Source: Dillenia suffruticosa (taxonomy: Eukaryota > Streptophyta > Magnoliopsida > Dilleniales > Dilleniaceae). From it: a DNA stretch of 64,000 nt. The stretch lies in assembly GCA_033439265.1 (NCBI GenBank), contig JAVTVX010000034.1, positions 12,617,001 to 12,681,000 of the forward strand, written 5' to 3'. Every line of letters begins with the position of its first letter. Position 1 is the first letter of the stretch. Made by a program: the position numbers and the translations under genes. The notes below the pieces were generated by a model. The model did not search any database. It was not told where the DNA came from and saw nothing but the letters and a program-made list of their open reading frames with translations. Positions 1-12,960 of this stretch are shown here, one piece after another.

Positions 1-192
1 TTAAATATAATCATCACCACTGTAATATGCATCTCATCTGATTGAATTGGTGCACTTAAATTCCCTGTCCTAAACAGTTGAGTCCATATTTACTGTTTGT
101 TCTCTTCTTCAGATGGACTGTATCCATATTTATTGTTAAAGTGACCATTCATGTTCTCCCTAGTTTTCCTGAGTCAGTGCTTTTGTTTACAG
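1..192 (+). other. Partial intron of the UBP12-like gene
   Basis: Pyrimidine-rich, non-coding sequence ends in a TTTGTTTACAG acceptor just before the His-box exon. The exon expected before it (ending in a sequence like NLYTLHS) is not visible, so it lies upstream of the window. Confidence 0.7.
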
Positions 193-3100
193 TGTCCTTG
201 TTCACAGTGGTGGGGTACATGGTGGACACTATTATGCTTACATCAGGCCAACCCTTTCCGATCAGTGGTATGCACAAATTCCATGTCTCTTGGTCGTTTT
301 CCAGCTTTTCTTTTCTGATGTTTTCTGGTGTTCTTTCTTTACCTTTTTGGTGTTGGATGTCATTTAATTTTTGCATTTCTTCGTTTAAAATATGTTCATT
401 TAAATATTTTTTTAAACATTATTACATCAAGTAATTATTAGGTTGCTGGAGATGGTGTCTCTGTGTTAACTTATTTTTATATCTTGACATTTGTCTGAGT
501 TCTGTGCCTTAAGGTTTAAGTTTGAGGATGAGCGGGTGACGAAGGAAGATATGAAGCGGGCACTGGAAGAGCAGTATGGCGGTGAGGAAGAGGTGATATT
601 TTTTTCCTATAAATGTTTCTGGACTCTGTTCTTGTATTTATTCATTTATCAAGTTTCATGAAAAACTGATGCCTTCTTCTTCCTTTTCTTAAATTGCAGT
701 TGCCACAGACAAATCCTGGATTCAATAACTCTCCCTTTAAATTTACTAAATATTCAAATGCATATATGCTTGTTTATATACGTGAAAGTGACAAGGATAA
801 GATCATGTGCAATGTGGATGAGAAGGACATAGCAGAACATCTGAGGGTAAGATGCTTGATTTGATTATTACATTGATCTTGGCATGAGATTCTATTCTGG
901 CATTATAATAACTGGAATGAACATGATGATCAGATAAGGTTAAAGAAGGAGCAAGAAGAAAAGGAGCAAAAAAGAAAGGAAAAAGCAGAGGCCCACCTGT
1001 ATACCATAATAAAGGTTGCGCTTCTACTCCTTTAGGATAATTGGATCTTCTGATATCTTCTTGCTATTGTTACCTTATGGGATGTTGTTATTCATTAACA
1101 GTTCTATCTTGTGCATCTAGGTTGCTCGCGACGAGGACCTCCTTCAACAGATTGGAAGAGACACATTCTTTGATCTTGTGGATCATGATAAAGTTCGTAG
1201 CTTCCGTATCCAGAAACAGACACCTTTTAACCTTTTCAAGGTATTGCTTGCTTTTTATTTCTTTTCTTTGTGTAGCATGCCACTTTGGTATAGAATGTGA
1301 ATTTTTTTGGTTCTTGTGCTGATTTGTTTCTTTTTCAACACCCAACATATAGGGGAAATGCTTGTTTAAATATTTGTCCTCAAGATGTCATTATGTATAT
1401 GTATGAATTTATATACTTATTTGATAAGCCAATCATATCAACCAGAAAAGAGTGGGGACCATCAGGATGGTGCACTTGGAAAGAGCTACAAGATTAAGGA
1501 ATTAATAAATCAACATCTACAAAGGATGAGACCATCTTAAAACACAACCAAGAATAAAAGCTCTCAAAAAACGATAATCAAAACTAAACAGACTTCTTAA
1601 CCATCTAAAAGATCTGCTGTTGCATTCCCTCCATGCTGACTGAAAATTGGCTCGAAAGAGCATCCATTAGATCTGAGGCTTTGCCGTACAGCTCCTCAAA
1701 CTACTCCAGGCCCATAATTTACTTCCCACTGACTTGGAGTCTAACAGAAAACATGCAAGCTGTATGAAACCTTTGGCACTTGGTCCAAACAGATATATTT
1801 ATGAGAGCAATATCTGTTGTTTGAAGAGTATCTCATGTAAAAATCCTCCCCCAAGATGCCTCCCAGGAGAAGAAAAGAACTCTTGGGACTTACTGTTAAA
1901 TGTTATACTTCCAATAATTTCCTTTGGCAGAATAACCTCATCATCACAATTTTGAAAATATGGGATTAATGAGTGGAGATGCTTTCTTGATTGATTGTTG
2001 ACAAGTTTGAAGTAATTTTAGTTGAAAAAGGTTTGATAAAGGTGTATTCAAAGTGCTTACTGGTTGAGTATTAATCGGGCAAAGCAGAGGTGGATTTTGT
2101 TAAGCCAAAAAAAAAAATTATTATATGGATGTGAAGAAAAATACATGCAAAGTGGGAATGAAGATATGTGTAGAATAATGCATTAAGGTATTTGATTTAT
2201 GTGATTTTACTGAAGAAAATGTAAAAGACAAGCAAAAAAAAAAAGGTTTTCTAAATTGAAGAGTCACATGACCACTAGCAGGGTTCATGATGGATTGTTG
2301 GAAAGTGAAGGATTTGTCCCATTATGTTCGAGCATTGGAATATCAATTGAGGCTTTGGTTCCGTCTTGGGTGTTGTTTACTCAAGGGGACTAAAAAGGAT
2401 TATGTCAACATGGTTGAAGAAAGCTGGAGGACACCCATAAAGATGGATTTCTTTCCTCTATTCCAAATGAATATTCAATGAAAATTCCTCGGTCATCTCT
2501 TTTGTTTGAGGTTACAATTTCTGAATGTACTTCATGTCCTTCTAATTTGGTCTGTGCATATGGTTTTTCTAGAAATATGACAAATATTTGGGTGCTTCAT
2601 ATTGTTGTGTAGTAGGATCTTCCCTTTTTTTTTGTCTGTGTGCCTGTGTGTGGGTGGGTGTGTGCATGTGTAAGTGTGGGCATGTGTGCGTGTATTGATG
2701 GATGTCTTGCTGCCCTTAATTTTGTTCTTGCAGCTATCACTTAAGGATGAAATGCGAATTTTCTTTTTGACACAATGACATGCTTAAGTTTAAGCTTTTC
2801 TCAGGACTTAGTTGTCAAAGAATTCAGCATACCTGTACAATGTCTACGTTTCTGGTTGTGGGCAAAGCGCCAAAACCACACCTACCGTCCAAATAGGCCC
2901 CTTACACCTCATGAGGAGGCTCAATCGGTGCGTATTATGTACTCTGCACCCTTTTTATGGACTTCTAATTTTAAAGAGCATTGATGTTGCTTGAACATTG
3001 TATTATTCTGTCAAATAGCTGTCAAACTCAACTGCCCCTTAATCTCTGGTAACAAAATCTTGTACTTGTTGATAAGCTTTTTATTTTTGTTTATTTGGAG

Positions 3101-6100
3101 ATTAATTGATCTGCTGAACATATGAATCTGGGCTTTTGTTATTCATATTACATAATAATCCCAAAAAGCCAAATGATCAATCAATATAAACTCCTTCCAC
3201 TCAAACTGCCCTAATCAATGATTACATATGACATATGTTTGCAATCATACTATTTAAAGTCACATATGCTGGAAAATTACAATGACATTGCTAAACCACC
3301 TATACATGGTAGAAATAAGTATGCATTTGTGCTCACTTGATTGAATGCTATGGGTATATTTGAAATTAGGGCATTTACAGTGAAAGAGGGTTTGAGAAAG
3401 ATGATCACATTAGGGCAAGGTGGATGAAATAGAGAAGCACTTCAATAATGTTCATGACCAGAGAATTTTAATTAAATTGAAGGGAGAATTTTACAGAATT
3501 GCAATAAGACATGTATTGCCTTATCATATGTAGTTCATATATATATATATATATATATTTAAATCGAGAAGGAAACTCTTATTGTGAAAAAGAAGTTCAA
3601 GGCAAAAGCATCAAGGAGGTGCTTAGCTATCTGTCTACAATGCTAGAGAATGCAGGAAATCAACTACAGCTACAAAAGATTCAGAGGGCTTTGAATTGGA
3701 CCAAAAGCACCAACAATACATGAAAACGTTTTCCGCACCCTCACAATTTCTTCTATTCTTCTGCCTCCAAACCAACCAAAATACATCTAGAGAATGTTGA
3801 GTAAATAGGAAAGTCCTGTTCTGTTTTTGTTATTTTTTTAATAATTTGTTTTTACTTTTTTTGTACCTATGTTTCTTAAACTTATGCCTAGCAAGCCTTG
3901 GAAGTGGTTATGCGACATTATATGATATTATATAATTTAACAACCGTGGCTTATGAAAAAGTTCAATCAGGAAAATAGATTCATATAGCTGATAATAACT
4001 TGTTCCGGAATCAGTGTGGCTTATGAAAGAGTTAATCTGGAAATGGATTCATGTATCTGACAGTAACTTGTTTCAGACGAAAGATTTGATTGAGTTAAAT
4101 AAGAATTAAGTTGTTCTTTCCAAGTTTTTATTTGTTTTACTTTCACTAATCTGTGCTTTTAGACATGGTTAAAAGTAAAATCTTCTTCACAACTATCCTA
4201 GACATAGATCTGCTTTGTAAGATGGAGATGAAGAAGATTATGAACAAATGAAATCTACAATATATGTCAACTCCGATAGACACAATACAGTAGGAAAGGC
4301 TGCAGTAGGTGAAAAGTTTGGAAATTCCCTGACAATTTTATACAATGAGGCATCAAACTTAAATTTCATGCCTGCCCAGACCTGAAGGAGAAATGATCTC
4401 CATTTCATGGTATATGAAGGGGACAACATATGCCAGGGGGATTAGTTGGGCAATATGATGCTTGCAGCCCTTGCTAGAGGAGTGGAAAGGAAATCAGAAA
4501 ACTTGTCTATCACACACTGTTGTAATCTTTTAAATGCATCAACTTTGTAGAAAACAACTTAACTTTTTCATGATTTCACTAACCAATGCTAGGTTTTTTT
4601 GACTCTTTCATTATGTTACCCGTTGATTGATGCACTAAAAGAATCCATCTTATTATGTAATCATTTTTCTTGAGTTGTAGGTTGGACAGCTGAGAGAGGT
4701 ATCCAATAAGGCAAATAATGCGGAGCTGAAGTTGTTTCTAGAAGTAGAATTTGGTCAGGTTTGTTGTGCCACCAATTATATCATCTTTTTCTTCTTGTCC
4801 AAAGTTTGTCAAGACAAGATTTCTGGCACAGATATTTGCCATGTCTATGGTTTTACGGATTAATTTATTCATTTAGGACTTGCAACCTGCTCCACCCCCG
4901 GAGAAAACTAAAGAAGACATTCTTCTTTTCTTCAAACTATATGATCCAGTGAAAGAAGAGCTGCGGTACAGATAGATTCCTTTTTTTTTTTTTTTTTCTC
5001 TCTCTTCCGTTGGTATATTTGTTTGATGACTCAGAAGTTTTTTTCTCCTGTCAGGTATGTTGGGAGGTTGTTTGCAAAGTATAATGGCAAGCCAGTGGAT
5101 ATATTGACAAAACTAAATGAAATGGCCGGCTTCAGTCCAAATGAGGAAATTGAACTTTTTGAGGTTAGTGCCCTGATTGATTTCGTGTATAGTTGCTATT
5201 AAGCTTTCTTATCTACCTATTCTTGAATCATAATTAAATACTTTCATTCATCGTGTCATCTTCAGGAAATAAAGTTTGAACCAAATGTGATGTGTGAACA
5301 TGTTGACAAGAAAATGTCATTTCGAACAAGTCAGGTTAAATTTCATTTGCTCAGACTGTGTTGTGAAATGCTCTTGGGCTGCTCTCATTTGCTTCATACC
5401 TGTTAAATTGTTGCTTTTGTTCTTCTGCAGCTTGAAGATGGGGACATCATTTGCTTTCAGAAGGCCCCTCAAGTGGATAGTAATGTGCATTGCCGCTATC
5501 CAGATGTTCCTTCATTTCTAGAATATGTGCATAATCGTCAGGTATCATCTGATATTTATGCCACTTTTATAGCAAAACAACGTAGGACTATTGTCACGGT
5601 ATGATGTGCTTGGGATAGTTCAGTGTGAGCTTTGATATGACATGCTTACCTAAAATTAAACTTACCTCTGTTGGATTTATTTTTATTTATTTATTTATTT
5701 TTGTTCCACCACCAGATATATATGAACTCATCTGTGTATCACATTTATTTCTTAATTCTGCAAGATACATCCCTTGTCCAATTTCAATTTTTTTGCTCAC
5801 TGTCTGGGTCTTTACCCTTTCCTGAGGGAAATGGTGTGTTTATGTCTTTCTTAGGCTGGCCTGATGATGGTAGTACATTCCTATAAATTCTATGTAGTGT
5901 TTGAAGCGTACGAACTCTGAAATGTTTTCACTCTTTTGGGCTCTGTTTGTTTCATGGGAGAATACCCTTGGAAAATTGTTACTCCTGAAAGTTTTTTCTT
6001 ATATTTTCTTTTGTTTGGTAAAATATAAGTGAGTTTTTTCTTATGTTTGGATGGAAGTGAGAATTATTGAAAATGAAGGAACTCACAAGAAAATCCAATT

Positions 6101-9100
6101 TGATCATCCAAGCAGACAAGAAGTTTAGCTTTGGGGTCTCATTGAAAAAGCTGAAAGAAAATTAAATCATCTTCTATCATCTTTGATGCTGCTACATGAG
6201 AAATTGGCTTCTTGCGCTTGCTGAATGCTGCCAAAGAGCCAATCTTTCCTTGATGAAACCCATTGAATTGTTTGCTAATGCCCTATGCTGAAATTAGTTA
6301 GTTTATTTGATGAAAACCATTCAATCAAAATGTGTTCAATCAAATTGGAGGGAGAGATTTGGTTGTCTGGTGGCCACATAAGACGGGCAAAATACATGTT
6401 GAACTGTTGAGTTGTGTGAAAATTGAAGTCATCCTCAACTAAGAATTTGTTGCATATTCAACTGCCACAACACGCATCCTCCTCCAAACGATTTCTCCCA
6501 TTGATTTCTATCTCTGCAACTCACATCCATTTTCTTCAAACTTGACCCTAAGGCTTCAACCCTTCGAAAATATGCAGAAGAAAATGGAGAGAGAGAATGG
6601 GGAGCAGGAGAGATGCACATGAGTGGTGAGCGACAAGCCAAGTCTGGAAAAAGACTTCTGCTTTTGAGAAGCGGAAGTCATTTTCTATAAAGTGGCACGT
6701 TTCTTTCGTTGATCGAAGCATTATTTTAATCGACCAAATTTTCTATCATATCCAAACATGGGGAAATGTGGAAAATGTTTCCAGAAAGTTATTTCCCTTG
6801 AAACAAATGGAGCCTTGCACATAGGAGGCCATGAGGGGGGAAGGCAAAATATTTCTGATGGACGTAGGAGAGAGCATTTAAGCATCCATATTTGTGGGTT
6901 GCTTAATCTTTGGAACCTATCATATTAGCTATTTGCTACTTTGACATCTTTCATCTAGACCTTATGTTTAATATTCCTGATTATGTGTAGATTGTTCGAT
7001 TTCGATCTCTAGAGAAGCCTAAGGAGGTTGAATTCTATCTTGAGTTGTAAGTTATTCTGCAAACTGTACTTTAAGCTGATTCGTTATTTGGAAGTATGCT
7101 CATTGTTTTTTCTAAGTTCACTTTACAGGTCAAAGCTTTTCAATTATGATGATGTGGTGGAAAGAGTAGCTCGCCATCTTGGCTTGGATGATCCATCCAA
7201 AATCAGGCTTACATCTCATAACTGTTATTCCCAGCAACCTAAGCCTCAACCAATCAAATACCGTGGGGTGGATCACTTGTCAGACATGCTTGTCCACTAC
7301 AATCAGGTATTTGACTCTATGAAATTAATGCATGAGTGGTGACGAGTGACCTACATTTTGTTGTCTGAAAGATTTTGTATTTGGTTTCCTTAACAGACCT
7401 CGGATATTCTATATTATGAAGTTCTTGACATCCCTCTGCCAGAGTTGCAAGGTCTAAAAACTTTAAAAGTTGCTTTTCATAGTGCTACTAAAGATGAAGT
7501 GAGTGAGGTTCTCCTTGCCTTTCTGTTTTACTTTTTTATCTGATTTCCATTACTAAGTTGAATTTCATTAGCTTTTCTGCCTGTTTATATATTTTTTATA
7601 AAATTTTGACAGGTAGTTATTCACAGTATTAGGTTGCCTAAACAGAGCACAGTTGGAGATGTGATTAGTGACCTTAAAACAAGGGTAACTTTCATGCTGT
7701 TTATGCTCGCAAACTTGATGATATAGCATCTCTTTCTGAGTTACTAAGTACTGTTTTGTGATTAAAATATCAAATTTAACGGTGATTGTGAGATGTTTTC
7801 TTAAAATTAAAATTTTGTTGTAAAGAATCAGGTATCTAGTTCGTATTTTCTACATGGATATTTACCACTTTTTATCCGTGTGCCCTTTCCTTGGTCAGGT
7901 CGAGTTGTCACACCCCAATGCAGAACTTAGGTTGCTTGAAGTTTTTTATCACAAGATCTATAAGGTACTCTTTTATTTATTTTTTCGGTAATGAATGTTC
8001 CCATCCTTTTATCTTGCAATAATATCTAATTAACATTCATGTGGTCCTTGTTTTCTTATATGTGCCGACTTTTGATCTCAATGGTGTAAAGTTGGATTAT
8101 CTTAAACCTATTAATTAGAAACATGGTATTCTTTTGTGCTGAGAATCACATAGCATGTCCTTTCATTTTTTTTTTTTTGGGTCATCTATATATCCTTTTA
8201 TTACGGGATTAAATGGAATTCAAAATTTTTACATCATAATGGATGCTGTCAGAGTCATGTTTCTCCAATTTCTGAATTGATTCCGTAGCAAAGCTTCGGT
8301 TCAAGTTTCTCAAAAGGTAGCTGGGATGACTAATCATTGTAAGAGTCTGACCAAAATGCTCCTTTTGCTGAGAACTTAATGATTGGGTCCTTGGATTTTT
8401 GATATATCTTTTTGGGATGAGTGAGGCACCGGAGGGGAGTGGAAAGGAGTTGGTTACCTGGAAGCAGTCTAAGAGTAATCTTATGGCAGTGAGATCTTCA
8501 TATTGGGTCTTGCAGGAGTGGTGAGTAGAATTGACCTTTCAATAGAGAGATCAAAGGTGATATGCTCCCACTGTCTTCATGTTTGCAGTTGATGCTTCCA
8601 CATAGGAGCATGGAGCAGGACTTAATATGAGAAATGTGCTAAGAAAAGGAAAATTTCTTGTGAATGATGCTTTCTTTGCAGAAGCAATGAGGAATCCTTG
8701 GAACACATGCCTATCTAATATGATTAGGAGAATGTGGGAATCTAAGTACTCTATGTACTGCAACTTTGTGGATGGTGCTTGATTGGTGTAGGAATGTGCA
8801 ATGGCTAGGAGGTCAGGAGTGTTTGGAGGTGATTTACCATTTCAAGAGGAGAGAATGGCAATATGCAAAGGAAAGGAAATTTCTTGTGAATGATGCTTTC
8901 TTTGCAGAAGCAATGATGAATCCTTGTGGCACATGCTTATCTAATTTGATTAGGAGAATGTGGGAATCTTACTCTATGTCAAGCAACTCTGTGGATGGTG
9001 TTTGATTGGTGGAGGAATGTGCAATGGCTAGGAGGTTCAGGAGTTGTTGGAGGTGATTTACTCTCTCAAGAGGAGAGAATTGTTTCCTCTCATATGTCTC

Positions 9101-12100
9101 TTGATCAATAGGATACAATATTGGGTGTTTTAGGCACTACAGAAACAACCACCCTGAAGAGAACTCACTTTATAATCCCTGCTACCACTGCTGATGATGG
9201 CACAAGTAGCACAAACATTGTTTTTTACTGAATTAATTTTGCTTGGTTTGTTCCCTACCAAATTAATATTAAGAAATTGATCGTTCAAATTACAATTGTC
9301 TCTCCAATCCAATGAATGTGAACATATTTTTGCATTGTTTAAGACAGTCTTGGCATATGTATCAATCAGTGATACTTGTGATTTTATAGATTTTCTCTTG
9401 TTATCAGTACTTTTGTTTTTGTATAAGGGGCACCCCTTTGGATCATATATTTTCCTTATAAAATAAAAGAATGTCTATATTGAATATCATATCAAACTTG
9501 CTTGAGTGCTTGATAACAGCGCAAAAACTTAGTAATGATCGAACTTTTTAAGTTCAGTTGCTGTCCACTTTTTTCCTCTCTTGCTTTAGTGGAATAGGAG
9601 TGAAAAATTTTCGATCTTCAACTGTCTTCCTCATCTACAATGGATGATGGATACAAGTGGGCTTTAGTGGGGTGGTGAAAATACGTTACCGTTTCCAACA
9701 TTTTGTTTAATGATACAGGTTATTTTCTTTTTTGCAGATTTTCCCTCTAAATGAAAAAATTGAGAACATCAATGATCAGTACTGGACTCTACGAGCAGAG
9801 GAGGTATGGGTGTATCCCTAGAGCATATTTTATGCTTTCATTGTACACTTATCTTTTCCATTTTTGTTTGTGTAATTTTTGTTGGAGATATATGTTTTAA
9901 GTTAACCTTCTTTTCTTGTGGTCTTCATTTCATTAAGATATTATCTGTCATCTTTTCTTCATGTTGTTGATTTCTCCCTCCATTTGTGGTGATTTTCTCT
10001 GCAGTGACAAGGAAATCCTACAGATATAGATTGTTTGACTTTTTGGAGGCTATGCTGATAAGCCTTCCTAGATCCCATGGTTATAGGAGCCTAATGTACT
10101 GGGATGGCCCTTTTGCACTTTCTATTCTGTTAAGACAGTATTAATTAATACTCATTATTTGGTCATCTTGTTACTATTGTGGCTTGAACAATATTCTGCT
10201 TGTCCACTGTATCTAGCCGCAAGCATCTGACTAGCCTTTCTTAAGATCTACATTGAAAGAAAAAGAAAAGCTTGGGTAAGTGCTCGATTGTCATGTGCTT
10301 TGGCATTCTGCAACGAATACAAATGGTTATACCAAAACTTGGAATAACTGAAGCTGCCAGTTTTGTGCAAGTAACAAGGCCCGTACGTGCAGGCACAAAA
10401 GCATATTTATCTTTTTTCATATGATTTTCATGACTGCTATTCTTCATTTTTTAGCCAATTCCAAAACAAGAGTTGCTGAACTGAGTACTATCGCTCTTTT
10501 TGTTGTTATTATAATTTTTTCTCATCAAGTGTCTTTGTGCTGATTAACCTGATGATGATTAATTTCACCTGTCCTACATTGGACTGGCTTTAACAGCCAG
10601 ATTGCTTGGATGAATCTGCAATGAAAAGAATGGGATTACCATCTTATACTATTTTCCTTGCCACAGATTCCAGAAGAAGAAAAGAATCTTGGTCCTCATG
10701 ATCGGCTTATACATGTTTATCACTTCATGAAAGACCCATCACAGAACCAGGCAATATGTTTATATTCAACATCTGTTTTAAATTTTCTCTCTTTGCAAAT
10801 TTGATGTGGTTCCCTATTGCTACAATACTGAATACATACCAGTTGGCAGGGTTTGTTCATTAATTAAATTTCTTTACTTTATACAGCAGGTTCAGAATTT
10901 TGGAGAACCATTTTTCTTAGTCATACATGAGGGCGAGACGCTAGCTGAAGTTAAGGTGCGGATACAGAAGAAGTTGCAAGTTCCTGATGAAGAGTTTGCA
11001 AAAGTATGTTCATTTCCCACCTTGATTTCCACCTGATTTACTATGTTCTGCTGCCATTTAATCATATTGCCTTCTCTGGAAAAATATTTTAGTTTAATCG
11101 TGACTTCCTATTTCTTTCTCTTATTCAGTGGAAGTTCGCCTTTTTGTCACTGGGTCGTCCAGAGTACCTCCAGGATTCCGACATTGTCTCCAGTCATTTT
11201 CAAGTATCTCTTTCCCGATTGCCTTGAATCATTTTTTCTGAAGTTTCTTTCCCCACTTATATTCCTCCCTTTTTGTTCTTATGTTTTTCAGAGGAGAGAT
11301 GTTTATGGTGCCTGGGAACAGTATCTTGGCTTGGAGCATTCTGATAATGCTCCTAAAAGGTCATATACAGCCAATCAGGTTAGGATCTTCACTACGCTTA
11401 ATTTTCTTTCAATGCATTTGTTGGAGGCACCAAATATTACTCTGAAAATGCCAGAGGCTGTTTTCCATCTCCTCTATCAATACAATTTTGATTGCCTTGG
11501 GATTTTGTTCATTTCGTAATAAATTTGAGGTTTTAGTCATTTAACTAGTTGCCTTTATGATGAAGTGATATCACCACAGATAGTTATAGTCCCACCTCAC
11601 ATATTTGTGATGACTTGTTCTATCAAGTTTGTTCACCAAAGCATAATGCATTACAATATCTGGGGTTGCTAAATTGGGTTTGTCATGTTTTGAATAGTTC
11701 CATTTGGTCCAAAGAAACAAATTCAGATAACCTGGATATTATTGGATGTACTCCGGAGAACCACGAGGGTGAACTTTGGTGCAATGGCTGAGTTACTCCT
11801 TTGGTGACCTTGAGGTCATGGGTTCGAAGCGTGAAAACAGCCTCTTTGCAAAAAAAAAATGCAAGGGGAAGGCTGCGTACATATATGCCCACCCTCCCCT
11901 ACCCCCGCACTAAGCCGGGGAGCAATTTGTGTACGGGGTGAGCTCTTTACTCCGGAGAACCACAAATAAAACCACAATTAATGCATGAAACAACAGTGTT
12001 TATGTTTTCTTCATAACACTCCCCCTCCTCCCCAAAAATGTAAATAAAATAATAGTGGAAAAGAAACATTAGTGCCATGAGATTGGATGATTGAACAATT

Positions 12101-12661
12101 CAGTTTGAGAAAACTGGATCTTAGGCTGCATGATGAAATTTGCTTTGTATTTAAACTATTGAAACTAAAGGATTTTAGAAGTATTGTTGCATACTGATAG
12201 TTTGTGCCATATTAATTGAGACTACAAGTGGAACAACCACTGGGTAGTTTTGGCACCAGTTTAGGAGATGGGGGTGATTGTCAAATATTTCAGTCCAGAA
12301 ATTTACTGCTTGACCATAATTAAGCAGTGAGAATTCTACCGTTGAAATAGAAGTCTAATGGAACTGAAGAACTACTGTTTAAATATTCTTAGGAAAATGG
12401 ATGTCATGTTTTCTGGGTGCCAAACTCTACGTGATCACGGAAAAGCACTAATCACGATGGTGGTGATGTTAGAGTTTTGACATTGTTATTTGTTTATCTA
12501 TTGCAGACTGAGGTGCATCATCAATTTTATCGATGATGATGTTCTGTCTATTGCATTTCAGTAAATCTTCCTATGTAAACAATCCTTTTAAGCTTAGTCT
12601 TTCCTTTGCCCTTTTGCAGAATCGTCATGCATTTGAGAAGCCGGTCAAGATATATAACTAG
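193..12661 (+). CDS. UBP12: Ubiquitin carboxyl-terminal hydrolase 12/13-type deubiquitinase (3' part, 22 exons)
   Basis: This is the C-terminal 673 residues of a UBP12/UBP13 (USP7-like) deubiquitinase; the N-terminal MATH domain and Cys box lie upstream of the window. Exons: 193-267, 514-592, 700-846, 934-1014, 1121-1240, 2805-2927, 4681-4758, 4877-4965, 5055-5163, 5266-5334, 5431-5541, 6991-7046, 7129-7306, 7397-7498, 7613-7684, 7899-7964, 9738-9803, 10667-10750, 10890-11003, 11129-11203, 11292-11378, 12620-12661. The first exon encodes the His box (HSGGVHGGHYYAYIRP), and the next ends the catalytic domain (KFEDERVTKED). After this come a charged KKEQEEKEQKRKEK helix, the USP7 ICP0-binding-like region (DILLFFKLYDP) and the USP7 C-terminal ubiquitin-like region (CYSQQPKPQPIKYRGVDHL). 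The protein ends HAFEKPVKIYN. Reading frame is kept across every junction with no stop, so the gene looks functional. Known roles of the family in Arabidopsis include clock, flowering and jasmonate control. Whether it is UBP12 or its close paralogue UBP13 cannot be decided here. Confidence 0.95.
1241..2804 (+). other. Intron 4 of the UBP12-like gene, with a GT-rich repeat
   Basis: This 1.56-kb intron lies between AAG/GTATTG and TTCTCAG/GAC. It contains an imperfect TG/GTGGG-rich simple repeat at about 2636-2695. The short open frames inside (for example 1734-1955 and 2287-2481) match nothing I recognise. Confidence 0.7.
2928..4680 (+). other. Intron 5 of the UBP12-like gene
   Basis: This 1.75-kb intron has a GTGCGT donor and a TTGTAG acceptor. 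It holds an AT dinucleotide run at about 3539-3558. A related short phrase, 'gtggcttatgaaa', occurs twice, near 3946 and 4016. No gene or clear transposon end is seen. Confidence 0.65.
5939..6814. mobile_element. 876-bp inverted-repeat DNA transposon (MITE-like) in UBP12 intron 10
   Basis: The left end reads GGCTCTGTTTGTTTCATGGG. The right end, on the other strand, reads GGCTCCATTTGTTTCAAGGG, so the ends form an imperfect terminal inverted repeat that stays recognisable for about 40 bp. The element is flanked by TTG at 5936-5938 and again at 6815-6817, a possible 3-bp target duplication. There is no coding capacity. End sequence and size suggest a PIF/Harbinger- or hAT-derived MITE, but the superfamily is uncertain because a TTG duplication is not typical of either. 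It lies inside the intron at 5542-6990. Confidence 0.65.
8651..9102. repeat. Tandem duplication, two copies of about 226 bp
   Basis: The unit starting AAATTTCTTGTGAATGATG at 8651 starts again at 8877 with the same internal order (TTTGCAGAAGCAATGA, GGAGAATGTGGGAATCT, GTGCAATGGCTAGGAGG, GAGGAGAGAAT). The copies differ by scattered substitutions and small indels. They lie in the 1.8-kb UBP12 intron at 7965-9737. The second copy keeps a short open frame (8766-9005) that I do not recognise. Confidence 0.8.
9804..10666 (+). other. Intron 16 of the UBP12-like gene
   Basis: An 863-bp intron (GTATGG donor, CCACAG acceptor). No repeat, transposon end or RNA gene is recognised in it. Confidence 0.6.
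11749..11963 (+). mobile_element. Au-like tRNA-derived SINE with 16-bp target-site duplication
   Basis: The body at 11765-11947 begins with a tRNA-like head (GGTGCAATGGCTGAGTTACTC, B-box-like GGTTCGAAGCGTG). It continues with the AACAGCCTCTTTGCA and AAGGCTGCGTACAT segments typical of the plant Au SINE family and ends in a short CTCTTT tract. The same 16 bases (TACTCCGGAGAACCAC) stand directly before (11749-11764) and after (11948-11963), a perfect duplication that indicates LINE-assisted insertion. It lies in UBP12 intron 20, in the sense orientation. An A run of about 10 near 11850 interrupts the middle. Confidence 0.88.
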
Positions 12662-12960
12662 AAATTGCTGATCATCCCTGCCAATACATTGGTCGAATTT
12701 GATGTCTTCTTGAGGCGATTTGCATCAGTGAGTAATGCAGATCAGGAAATTAAGCAGCAAAGTCCCAAGAGTTTACATGATTGATGGGGAATGCTCCTCT
12801 TTCTGATTGAGAGGGGGGACTTGTTTCTGATAGATACATCTGCAGTTTGGTCCTTTATATCAACATTCTCTCTCATCTCTTAAGCCCTTGAGTGTGATTG
12901 CCCCAGAAATGAGTTAGGCGGAATTTTCTCTGTGATCCATTGTAATTTAGGTTTACATAA
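12662..12960 (+). other. Probable 3' UTR of the UBP12-like gene
   Basis: The sequence after the TAG stop has no further splice-linked coding. A polyadenylation region is likely around 12940-12990 (TTGTAATTTAGG, then AT-rich DNA), but the exact end cannot be read from sequence. Confidence 0.5.

Noticed and set aside
7028-7342. 104-codon ORF read as a separate gene
   Set aside because: Its coding-like part is UBP12 exon 7129-7306 read through into introns on both sides.
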